In this document: positions 1-6,935 of the stretch, one piece after another
How the letters are laid out: the number at the start of each line of letters is the position of its first letter
Position numbering within the stretch: position 1 is the stretch's first letter
Assembly: GCA_012964275.1 (NCBI GenBank)
Contig: DTUG01000186.1
Location: forward strand, 1 to 18,828
DNA: 18,828 nt
Direction of reading: 5' to 3'
Origin: Fidelibacterota bacterium
GTDB lineage: Bacteria > Fidelibacterota > Marinisomatia > Marinisomatales > UBA1611
Position numbers and translations under genes: made by a program
The notes under the pieces: model-generated
Told to the model about the DNA's origin: nothing
Seen by the model: only the letters and a program-made list of their open reading frames with translations
Databases searched by the model: none

Positions 1-20
1 GCTTCTAACTTATCTCTCAC
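1..20 (-). CDS. prfA: Peptide chain release factor 1, first codons only (partial)
   Basis: A GTG at 20-18 overlaps the TGA stop of the DUF1385 gene by 4 bases (GTGA) and opens a frame reading M-R-D-K-L-E-A before the window ends. Release factor 1 proteins commonly begin with a similar M-x-D-K-L-E stretch, and a DUF1385 (YqhQ-like) gene next to prfA is a known arrangement in other bacteria. An AGAGG stretch lies shortly upstream of the GTG. Only seven codons are visible, so the identity is inferred mostly from gene order. Confidence 0.5.
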
Positions 21-946
21 CCAATGGCCTCTGCTGTATATTCTTTTCCGATCATGTCTTTGTATTTATCGCCAAAGGCTTCTTTCAGCGCTCTGATGGA
101 AACTTCCACCATATCATCTTCCGGCTTTTTGGTTGTAATGTTCTGTAGCCAGAGTCCTGGTTTCTTTAGGATACTAAAAAATGCAGACTCGCTTTTTACA
201 GAGAGTTTGATCAACTCATACCCCACCCCGGAAACAAAGGGAATCATGGGTAAATGAAATAAGAGCCGGATCGGCAATGAGATCGTTCCAAGAAAATACA
301 TGACAAGGGTGTCTACCAGTGCAAAAACGAGAATTGCAGAAAGTAAGATTATAAACAGAAAACTAGTCCCGCACCGTGGATGTTGCGTCGGGAATGATTG
401 GGCATTTTCTACAGTTACATTTTTACCCGATTCAAAATTATAGACCACCCTATGTTCTGCACCGTGGTATTGAAACAAGCGACTTATATCTTTTATGAGT
501 GAGATCAACCCAAGATAAACTACAAAAAACAGGATCCGAAACGCACCAGAAACCAGGTTAAACAGCAATGCTTCCTTTTCAATATTCATGAGTTTGGTAG
601 TAATCCACATGGGTGCGATCATGAAAAGCGTGATGGCCAATCCGATTGCAAACAGTGAGGAAAAATAATCGGCAATCTTACTTTGTTCACCTTCTTCAGG
701 CATGGCAATGTCAGCCGAATATTGTAATGCGGCCATGCCCATTTTCATGGCTTCAAAAAGAGACGCCATCCCACGAAATATGGGGGTTTTCCAAAGGGTG
801 GATCTTTCCGTTACGGATTGAAATTCCTTTTTCTGGATGTGGATTTTTCCGTCAGAATCCCGGACGGCCGTAGCGTAGGCGCCAGGAACACGCATCATTA
901 CTCCTTCAATGACTGCTTGACCACCTACCAGAATAGATGGTTTCAT
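17..946 (-). CDS. DUF1385 family membrane protein (YqhQ-like)
   Basis: This is a 309-residue integral membrane protein of the DUF1385/YqhQ family, whose biochemical role is not established. The N-terminus carries the family signature G-G-Q-A-V-I-E-G-V-M-M-R. Several hydrophobic segments follow, and the central loop has the conserved H-G-A-E-H motif (about 161-165) and H-P-R-C-G-T-S-F (about 189-196). The ATG at 946 is chosen because the family starts just before the GGQAVIEG motif. In-frame ATGs at 976 and 973 would add a ten-residue hydrophobic extension that is not typical, and no start has a good Shine-Dalgarno. The gene lies just beyond a terminator that follows rpmE and overlaps the next gene (probable prfA) by 4 bases. 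The rho / L31 / DUF1385 / prfA neighbourhood resembles that of Firmicutes and supports the call. Confidence 0.9.
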   Translation of the reverse strand: MKPSILVGGQAVIEGVMMRVPGAYATAVRDSDGKIHIQKKEFQSVTERSTLWKTPIFRGMASLFEAMKMGMAALQYSADIAMPEEGEQSKIADYFSSLFAIGLAITLFMIAPMWITTKLMNIEKEALLFNLVSGAFRILFFVVYLGLISLIKDISRLFQYHGAEHRVVYNFESGKNVTVENAQSFPTQHPRCGTSFLFIILLSAILVFALVDTLVMYFLGTISLPIRLLFHLPMIPFVSGVGYELIKLSVKSESAFFSILKKPGLWLQNITTKKPEDDMVEVSIRALKEAFGDKYKDMIGKEYTAEAIG

Positions 947-980
947 GGTAGCTAATATTAAAAATCGCTTCATCATATAT

Positions 981-1022
981 ATAAAAATGGCCCCACTGAC
1001 GGTTAAACCGTCTGTAGAGCCA
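981..1022 (-). terminator. Intrinsic terminator after rpmE
   Basis: A perfect GACGGT/ACCGTC stem (998-1012, loop TAA) sits inside a longer imperfect hairpin closed by TGGC (988-991) and GCCA (1019-1022). On the minus strand it is followed at once by ATTTTTAT. It lies 21 bases past the rpmE stop and ends just before the DUF1385 start region, so it should end, or partly end, the rho-to-rpmE transcript. The stem is interrupted, so readthrough into DUF1385-prfA is plausible. Confidence 0.6.
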
Positions 1023-1043
1023 CGTCATATTTATCAGTAATTA

Positions 1044-1292
1044 CTAACTTTTTCCGTATTTTTTCTGAAACTTTTCAATCCGACCAGCCGTATCCACCAG
1101 GTTTTGCTTACCAGTAAAAAATGGATGGGATTTATCTGAAATCTCAATTTTACATAACGGATACTCAATCCCATCATCCCATATAATTGTTTCTTTAGTT
1201 TCTACGGTTGATTTAGTTAAAAAAGCATAGTCACAGGATGTATCCTTAAACACAACCAAGCGGTAATTGTCGGGGTGAATCCCGTCTTTCAT
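1044..1292 (-). CDS. rpmE: 50S ribosomal protein L31, type B
   Basis: This 82-residue protein is ribosomal protein L31 of the large subunit. The start K-D-G-I-H-P, the T-S-x-x-Y-A-F-L-T-K-S-T-V segment, the S-H-P-F-F-T-G-K-Q motif and the ending V-D-T-A-G-R-I-E-K-F are characteristic of the type B (RpmE2/YkgM) form. The four zinc-binding cysteines of the zinc-containing form are not present; only two scattered cysteines are seen (near residues 20 and 47). The ATG at 1292 has a good AGGGAG ribosome binding site. The gene begins 10 bases after the aminotransferase stop, so it is cotranscribed with it, and an intrinsic terminator follows. In many bacteria the type B form substitutes for zinc-containing L31 under zinc limitation; whether a second L31 exists here cannot be seen. 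Confidence 0.95.
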   Translation of the reverse strand: MKDGIHPDNYRLVVFKDTSCDYAFLTKSTVETKETIIWDDGIEYPLCKIEISDKSHPFFTGKQNLVDTAGRIEKFQKKYGKS

Positions 1293-1302
1293 GTTTTACT
1301 CC

Positions 1303-2505
1303 CTAAATAATCCTGTTTAGTGCTTTTCGTACTCGAGCCAGACCTTTTTTAATTATTTCTGTACTAGTGGCGTAAGAAAACCTTATATGTCCTGGTGCTC
1401 CGAAACCATCACCTGGAACTGTAGCAACTTGCGTACAGTCTAAAATATACTCTGAAATATTGAAAGTATCTTTCAGTAATTCATCATTTCCTACTCGACC
1501 TATATAAGCACTAAAATCTGGAAAAGCATAAAAGGCCCCACCGGGCATGGCGCATTTAATACTAGGAAGATCATTTAATAGTTCTATCATCAAATTACGA
1601 CGTTTAAGAAATGCGTTTTTCATTTCAATAACACAAGACTGATCACCATTTAGTGCAACAATTCCTGCTTTCTGTCCAATGGAATTTGCACAGGATGTGG
1701 ACTGACCCTGAATTTTGGACATAGCTTTAATAATATCCCTCGGGCCGGCTGCATATCCAATCCGCCAGCCAGTCATAGCATAGGTTTTTGACAAACTAAT
1801 ACAAGTAATTACACTAGCTCCAATATTATGCTCTCTATTTAATTTTTCCGTGCTAATAAAATGACCATCATAAACCAACCGTTCATAACATTCGTCTGAA
1901 ATGACCGCCCAATTATTTTCTTTTGCTAATCTCAACAGATTAATGATGGATTCTTCACCCCATACACTTCCAGTCGGATTTGAGGGAGAATTCATTATCA
2001 CCCCTTTTATATTTGGAGAGTCTTTTAAAGCTAAATCTTTTAAATCTGGTTCAAAATTTTGATTGGGCATTGTTTTCACTATGATAGGCTCAGCATTTGC
2101 CAATCGTACAAATTCCGGGAATGATACCCAGTAAGGCGCAAACACCACAACCTCATCACCCACATCAAACAGAGCTTGGCAAGCGTTATAAAGACTCTGT
2201 TTTTCTCCATTGGAAACAAGAATATCAGCCGGATCAAACTCAATGTCGTTTTCCTGCTTCAACTTTTTACATATTGCTTCTCGAAATTCAATCATGCCTG
2301 GCCCAGCAGTATATTTAGTAAACCCATCATCCATGGCCTCCTTCGCGGCTTTACGTATATGAACTGGAGTATTAAAATCAGGTTCACCAACAGAAAAATT
2401 TATCACGTCAATCCCTTGAGCTCGCATTTCAGCCGACCGGGTTGCCATTTCAAGGGTAAAAGATGGTTGGATCTTATGAACCCGATCCGCTAATCTATAA
2501 TTCAA
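1303..2505 (-). CDS. aspB: Pyridoxal-phosphate aspartate-type aminotransferase (class I)
   Basis: A 400-residue fold-type I PLP aminotransferase, most like bacterial AspB aspartate transaminases (aspartate + 2-oxoglutarate to oxaloacetate + glutamate). Visible motifs are G-E-P-D-F-N-T-P (40-47), the N-P-T-G loop (176-179), D204 and Y207 for cofactor binding, S-L-S-K-T-Y-A-M-T-G-W-R-I-G with the Schiff-base lysine K240, and the substrate-carboxylate arginine R375 in G-H-I-R-F-S-Y. Length is normal. The start is a TTG at 2505 that overlaps the TGA of the upstream Cas6-like gene (TTGA). No ATG precedes the conserved L-A-D-R-V region, so TTG is the only reasonable start and translation is probably coupled to the upstream gene. 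Exact amino-acid preference (aspartate, or aspartate/prephenate) cannot be told from sequence alone. Confidence 0.92.
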   Translation of the reverse strand: MNYRLADRVHKIQPSFTLEMATRSAEMRAQGIDVINFSVGEPDFNTPVHIRKAAKEAMDDGFTKYTAGPGMIEFREAICKKLKQENDIEFDPADILVSNGEKQSLYNACQALFDVGDEVVVFAPYWVSFPEFVRLANAEPIIVKTMPNQNFEPDLKDLALKDSPNIKGVIMNSPSNPTGSVWGEESIINLLRLAKENNWAVISDECYERLVYDGHFISTEKLNREHNIGASVITCISLSKTYAMTGWRIGYAAGPRDIIKAMSKIQGQSTSCANSIGQKAGIVALNGDQSCVIEMKNAFLKRRNLMIELLNDLPSIKCAMPGGAFYAFPDFSAYIGRVGNDELLKDTFNISEYILDCTQVATVPGDGFGAPGHIRFSYATSTEIIKKGLARVRKALNRII

Positions 2506-3512
2506 AGTCTATGTTGTTGTTTATGGTGTTTTTCAGTGTTGAACTTCGAGTCTTCAGAATCCTCAGAAATATTTTGATCATTCTCAGATTTGGCTTCTTC
2601 AATATCAAACTCCTCTGAAAAGATTCTACCACTTGTCCGATGAGAAGATCTTTTTTTACTGAATTTTTTTCGTTTTTGTTTAGAGCTTTGACGAGATACA
2701 ATTTTCCTTCGGCGGGGACGAGGGACATCACCAGTTTCTACAGCATCAATTTTACTGTCATCCTCATTTATTTCCTCAGATAGAAGATTCTCTGATTCTT
2801 TTTGCAATCCTGACTTGTCAAACGTAAATGTATCCGGATTAAACATGCCATAGATGGAACCGTAACCTCGAGGGATGCCATTACCAATACCTATATAATT
2901 AGGAAGCATAAAATTGGTTTTGAATTCACCCATGAATGCGCCCCAATTATTTTCGTCAACAGGTCTTGGGAATAAACTCGATACTTTTACCTTTGTAAAA
3001 ACCTTCGACTCAAGATTTATCCCCATTTCGGAAGCGATAAATATAATGTTCTGCCCCAACAGTTTATTCAGGAATGATGGTTTTTCCTGATTTGTAAAAA
3101 AACGATACCGCCCGCCAGTCATTTGGTTCAACGCTACCCAAGGCGTGATAAAACGGTATCTAATCAACCGTTCGGATGGAATAAATTGGTTTGCACTTTT
3201 CTCAAAATCATTGTTTTTTACTTCGAACGTAATGTTGCCAAAATCAAGAACATCAAATTTTTCAGTTAAAGATAAAATTGCATCTATCCCTTCATGCACT
3301 CCAATAATATAGATTTGCTCATTCAGTATTTTTACCTGTACGCGTGGATAAAGGTACTTATCACGGTAACTTCCATCCAGAAATGGTATAATTGCCTCAT
3401 CGGGGTATTGCCGCATAAAAACCCCCTTCACCTGATAAGGTGTTTTCCTGACCGGTTTATCAGTTACAACACGAGCAATTACAGACTCAACATTTGGATA
3501 TTGCACGCTCAT
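2502..3512 (-). CDS. Stand-alone Cas6b-like RNA-binding-fold protein with charged C-terminal tail
   Basis: This is a 336-residue protein without an obvious housekeeping assignment. Residues 1-222 resemble, from memory, the Cas6b-type family of Bacteroidota (N- and C-terminal Cas6 RAMP domains): a Y-L-Y-P-R-V-Q-V-K strand (53-61), an F-I-T-P-W-V-A-L-N segment (121-129), an F-L-N-K-L-L-G-Q-N-I-I-F helix (147-158), and the ending F-M-L-P-N-Y-I-G-I-G-x-G-I-P-R-G-Y-G (201-218), which matches the glycine-rich RNA-binding loop. Cas6 ribonucleases usually carry a catalytic histidine near the N-terminus. Here the only histidine before residue 290 is H73, and the usual position is replaced by F-L-D-G-S, so cleavage may be lost. 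Residues about 264-291 are strongly basic and 299-322 acidic, a likely disordered tail. No cas genes or CRISPR repeats are nearby. The gene sits 24 bases after rho and overlaps aspB. The ATG at 3512 lacks a Shine-Dalgarno. Function unknown; RNA binding is inferred. Confidence 0.65.
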   Translation of the reverse strand: MSVQYPNVESVIARVVTDKPVRKTPYQVKGVFMRQYPDEAIIPFLDGSYRDKYLYPRVQVKILNEQIYIIGVHEGIDAILSLTEKFDVLDFGNITFEVKNNDFEKSANQFIPSERLIRYRFITPWVALNQMTGGRYRFFTNQEKPSFLNKLLGQNIIFIASEMGINLESKVFTKVKVSSLFPRPVDENNWGAFMGEFKTNFMLPNYIGIGNGIPRGYGSIYGMFNPDTFTFDKSGLQKESENLLSEEINEDDSKIDAVETGDVPRPRRRKIVSRQSSKQKRKKFSKKRSSHRTSGRIFSEEFDIEEAKSENDQNISEDSEDSKFNTEKHHKQQHRL

Positions 3513-3536
3513 AATGTCAAGTATAACGTTATAATA

Positions 3537-4787
3537 TTATTGACTCATCGTGTCTAAGAATTCATCATTCGTTTTAGTGCGTTTTATTCGATCTAACATA
3601 AACTGTATTGCCTCTTCTACTTTCATGGCATTCAACAACTTTCGGAGAATCCACATTCTTCCTAATTGCTTTCGCGAGAGCAACAGTTCTTCTTTTCTGG
3701 TACCAGATTTTATTATATCAAATGCAGGAAATATTCGGCGGTCGCTCAACCGTCGATCCAAAACCAACTCCATATTGCCTGTACCCTTAAATTCCTCAAA
3801 AATGACTTCGTCCGCCCTGCTGCCAGTGTCAATTAATGCAGTGGCAATAATAGTTAAACTTCCACCCTCTTCCGTATTTCTTGCTGCCCCAAGAAACTGT
3901 TTCGGTTTCTTTAACGCATTGAAATCTACACCTCCTGAGAGAATCTTTCCACTATGAGGAATCACAGCATTATGTGCTCTTCCTAGCCGGGTAATACTAT
4001 CGAGCATAATAACAACATCATTGCCGTATTCAACCATTCTTTTAGCTTTTTGGAGTACCATATCCGATACTGAAACGTGTCTTTCAGGTGGTTCATCGAA
4101 AGTTGAACTCACTACTTCCGCATCCACATTACGTTTCATATCTGTCACCTCCTCTGGCCTTTCATCAATGAGTAAAACGATTCGTTTCGTTTTTGGGTGA
4201 TTTTTACCAATGGCATTAGCCAGTTTTTGGAGTAGGATAGTTTTTCCTGTTTTTGGCTGTGCTACAATAAGACCCCTTTGTCCCATGCCAATCGGACACA
4301 TGAGGTCCATAATACGCATCGATAGGTTTTTTTCATCCGTCTCCAATACGAATTTTTTATCAGGGTATAAAGGTGTAAAGTTCTCGAAAAGAATACACTC
4401 TTTAATCTTTTCCGGTGGTTCCTCATTTATCATTTCCACTTTCAGCAGTGCATAAAACCGTTCCTTTGCTTTGGGAGGGCGTATTTGACCTGAAATTTGA
4501 TGTCCGGTTTTTAACCCAAATCGTTTAATTTGAGAAGGACTAACATAAATATCATCCGGACCGGGCATATAGTTGAAATCAGGTGAGCGTAAGAAGCCAT
4601 AGCCATCCTGCATGACCTCAAGCACACCTCGAGCAAATACTGCTCCTACTTTCTCTGCTTGAGCTTCTAGAATCTTTACAATCAATTCTTGTTTATTCAG
4701 CCCGGAAATAACGCCATTAACATTAAGACTTTGCGCTAATTCAGATAATTCCTTAATACGCAAAGCCTGTAATTCATTGAGATCCAT
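3537..4787 (-). CDS. rho: Transcription termination factor Rho
   Basis: A 416-residue hexameric RNA-dependent ATPase that ends transcription. Visible in order: a helical N-terminal Rho domain (1-45); the cold-shock-like RNA-binding domain with D-G-Y-G-F-L-R (61-67); Walker A A-Q-P-K-T-G-K-T (176-183); L-L-I-D-E-R-P-E-E-V-T-D-M (205-217); Walker B ending in M-L-D-S (261-264); the Q-loop P-H-S-G-K-I-L-S-G-G (277-286); and the R-loop G-T-G-N-M-E-L region (335-341). Length is typical and no large insertion is present. The ATG at 4787 has an AAGAGGG about 10 bases upstream. An 86-base AT-rich gap separates it from folC. It could hold a promoter, but no convincing -35/-10 pair was found. Downstream, and probably in the same transcript, come the Cas6-like gene, aspB and rpmE. 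Confidence 0.98.
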   Translation of the reverse strand: MDLNELQALRIKELSELAQSLNVNGVISGLNKQELIVKILEAQAEKVGAVFARGVLEVMQDGYGFLRSPDFNYMPGPDDIYVSPSQIKRFGLKTGHQISGQIRPPKAKERFYALLKVEMINEEPPEKIKECILFENFTPLYPDKKFVLETDEKNLSMRIMDLMCPIGMGQRGLIVAQPKTGKTILLQKLANAIGKNHPKTKRIVLLIDERPEEVTDMKRNVDAEVVSSTFDEPPERHVSVSDMVLQKAKRMVEYGNDVVIMLDSITRLGRAHNAVIPHSGKILSGGVDFNALKKPKQFLGAARNTEEGGSLTIIATALIDTGSRADEVIFEEFKGTGNMELVLDRRLSDRRIFPAFDIIKSGTRKEELLLSRKQLGRMWILRKLLNAMKVEEAIQFMLDRIKRTKTNDEFLDTMSQ

Positions 4788-4873
4788 ATAATTAAGCCCT
4801 CTTATTGAATAGAATTTTTATAATTTTAATAAATAAACTCTGCCGGGGATATTAGCCGAGAAGCGAACTTACA

Positions 4874-6142
4874 CTAAATGTCGCCTCTCTCAAAGGAAAT
4901 TTCAAACGCCCGATAAATCTCATTAGCAATATAATGACTGCCAAAAATCAAACCAGCAGAACCTTTCTTTTCTTTTTCCCGTAAAATGATTATTCCATCA
5001 GCAACACTAGAAACAAGTGTACACTTTAATTGACAGTTGGACAACAAGGATGATAACCTGTCTACGGGAAGTAATAAACCTCTTTCATCACTTGTTATTA
5101 ACAGTTGAGAAAAATGTCCATTTATTGCCTTGACAATACGATCAATTTCCTTATCTCCTTTTAAACAAAAAAGACCGATTATTGATTTTTCTGGATGAAT
5201 GGTTTTAACAGTATCAAGAATAACCGAAATACCGGAGGCATTATGGGCGACATCGTAATAAATGGAATGATTAGTTAAGCGTTCCATCCTACCGGGCCAT
5301 TTTGTACAACAGCAAGCTTTGTTTATTTTATTATAGTTTAAATTATTACATACCTTTTTAGCTGCTTCAATAGCCATCATACAGTTTAATACCTGGTGTT
5401 CACCTGACAGGGAAACTCGAAATTTATTTCCATCATAGCTAAACGATGTTCCACCATAATCGACTTTTATTAATGTAGCATTCTTTGGATGAACAATTGT
5501 AACAGGCGAATTTTTAATCCTGGCCTTTTCTAATATAATTGAATTAACATATTTCCCCTGACCCGCAAGAATTAAGGGTATAAAATCTTTTATGATACCT
5601 GCCTTTTCTTCAGCTATTTTTGTTATACTTTCGCCAAGAATATCCAAGTGATCCATTGATATGGATGTAATAACTGAAACTTCCGGCATGATAACATTGG
5701 TAGAGTCCAATCGACCACCCAACCCGGTTTCTATAATAGCAATATCCACATTGTGTTTTGAAAAATGATCAAGTGCCATAACAGTAGTTGTTTCAAAAAA
5801 AGTAGTTTGGATATTTATAATGTGGTTATAATTATTTCTCATGAAGTCAACAATCTCTTCATTAGAAATTGTATGGCCATTTACCCTAATACGCTCATTA
5901 AAATTCAGTAAATGAGGTGATGTGTAGAGACCGACTTTTTTTCCTGCTTGCTTTAATATATTGTAAAGTAACGCACATGTAGACCCTTTGCCATTAGTGC
6001 CAGCAACATGGACAAACTTCAATTTATGATGTGGATTGCCAACTGCTTTCAGGAGTTCTCTTGTGTGTTCCAGCCCGGTTTTAATACCAAGACGTTGCAG
6101 ATTATATAATTCTTCTAAAAGATTCTTAAAATCAGAAGTCAT
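4874..6142 (-). CDS. folC: Folylpolyglutamate synthase / dihydrofolate synthase
   Basis: A 422-residue Mur-ligase-family enzyme that adds glutamate to dihydropteroate and/or tetrahydrofolate using ATP. The ATP loop G-T-N-G-K-G-S is at 48-54, followed by Y-T-S-P-H-L (73-78), the F-N-E-R-I-R segment (81-86), E-T-G-L-G-G-R-L-D-S-T-N (138-149), the metal-site D-H-L-D-I-L-G (164-170), and E-E-K-A-G-I (178-183), whose lysine matches the carbamylated lysine of the family. The C-terminal domain has W-P-G-R-M-E and Y-D-V-A-H-N. Length is normal. The ATG at 6142 lies inside the end of murI (11-base overlap), so translation is probably coupled. An unusual run of three cysteines occurs near residue 276, just before W-P-G-R-M-E. 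Both synthase activities cannot be separated from sequence. Confidence 0.96.
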   Translation of the reverse strand: MTSDFKNLLEELYNLQRLGIKTGLEHTRELLKAVGNPHHKLKFVHVAGTNGKGSTCALLYNILKQAGKKVGLYTSPHLLNFNERIRVNGHTISNEEIVDFMRNNYNHIINIQTTFFETTTVMALDHFSKHNVDIAIIETGLGGRLDSTNVIMPEVSVITSISMDHLDILGESITKIAEEKAGIIKDFIPLILAGQGKYVNSIILEKARIKNSPVTIVHPKNATLIKVDYGGTSFSYDGNKFRVSLSGEHQVLNCMMAIEAAKKVCNNLNYNKINKACCCTKWPGRMERLTNHSIYYDVAHNASGISVILDTVKTIHPEKSIIGLFCLKGDKEIDRIVKAINGHFSQLLITSDERGLLLPVDRLSSLLSNCQLKCTLVSSVADGIIILREKEKKGSAGLIFGSHYIANEIYRAFEISFERGDI

Positions 6143-6932
6143 GAACTATTTGGACACTGTCTAGCGGTGAGCCCAAAAATTGCTGTCCTACAGTTTCGAA
6201 ATGCATAGGGATATCTGTTACGAAACAGAATAAAGATCCTTTTTCATCTTTATTATTCAGTAGATCAAAATCAGAAAGTTGCTTTTGAACAGCCCGTGCA
6301 ACTGCATCAGCAGAATCAATCAACACGGTTGTTTTGTTAAACTGATTGGCAATTGCATTTTTAAGTAGTGGATAATGTGTACAACCCAGGATCAATGTAT
6401 CTATATTTTTTTCTTTTAGAGGCGATAAATAATGAGCAACAACCATATTTACTACATCGCCTTCAAGCCATCCCTCTTCGGCTAAGGGTACAAATAATGG
6501 ACATGCTTGAGAGATTGTCTCAATATTACTATCTAATGCTTTTAATGCTGTGTTGTAGGCATCCGAGTTAACCGTAGCTATAGTCCCGATAACACCGATA
6601 TATTTATTATTAGTTATCGATATTGCTTCTGCAACGCCTGGTTCAATGACCCCTAAAATAGGGATAGAATTATTTTTTTTAAGTGTACTTAAAACCATTG
6701 CAGAAACAGTATTACAGGCTACTACTACCATTTTTGAATCTTTTTTTACTAAGAACTCTGTGATTTCAGAAGAATATTCCTTAATTAATTCTCTGCTTTT
6801 ATTTCCATAAGGAACGCGTGCAGTATCTCCGAAATAAATGATTGATTCACTGGGTAATAATGCTTTTATTGATTTAACAACCGTTAAACCACCAAGCCCC
6901 GAATCAAAAACACCAATAGGTCTAGAATCCAC
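6132..6932 (-). CDS. murI: Glutamate racemase
   Basis: A 266-residue cofactor-independent racemase that makes D-glutamate for peptidoglycan. The N-terminus has P-I-G-V-F-D-S-G-L-G-G-L-T-V (5-18), then Y-F-G-D-T-A-R-V-P-Y-G (33-43). The two catalytic cysteines are C73 in V-A-C-N-T and C184 in L-G-C-T-H-Y-P-L-L. Length is typical. The start is a GTG at 6932, preceded by an AGAGGAG ribosome binding site. An ATG at 6936 is out of frame, so it is not the start. The gene follows the amidase stop by only 3 bases and overlaps folC, forming a tight cell-wall/folate operon. Confidence 0.97.
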   Translation of the reverse strand: MDSRPIGVFDSGLGGLTVVKSIKALLPSESIIYFGDTARVPYGNKSRELIKEYSSEITEFLVKKDSKMVVVACNTVSAMVLSTLKKNNSIPILGVIEPGVAEAISITNNKYIGVIGTIATVNSDAYNTALKALDSNIETISQACPLFVPLAEEGWLEGDVVNMVVAHYLSPLKEKNIDTLILGCTHYPLLKNAIANQFNKTTVLIDSADAVARAVQKQLSDFDLLNNKDEKGSLFCFVTDIPMHFETVGQQFLGSPLDSVQIVHDF

Positions 6933-6935
6933 TCA

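Noticed and set aside
24..873. Plus-strand open frames opposite the DUF1385 gene
   Set aside because: They lie antisense to conserved family motifs and lack start signals.
2176..2731. Additional frames across the Cas6-like/aspB junction
   Set aside because: They overlap well-supported genes and look like by-products of the low-complexity tail.
2502..3512. Evidence for a nearby CRISPR-Cas locus
   Set aside because: The Cas6-like call prompted a search by eye; no direct repeat-spacer pattern and no cas1, cas2 or effector gene occur in the window.
3522..3533. TATAACGTTATA palindrome between rho and the Cas6-like gene
   Set aside because: Twelve bases, AT-rich, in a 24-base gap inside an apparent operon; too weak to call an operator.
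3550..3957. 135-codon plus-strand open frame opposite the 3' part of rho
   Set aside because: It is a shadow of the strongly conserved rho coding sequence; no ribosome binding site and no domain-like pattern.
4788..4873. Promoter for rho in the folC-rho gap
   Set aside because: AT-rich with a TATAAA-like sequence but no matching -35 at a usable distance, so not reported as a feature.
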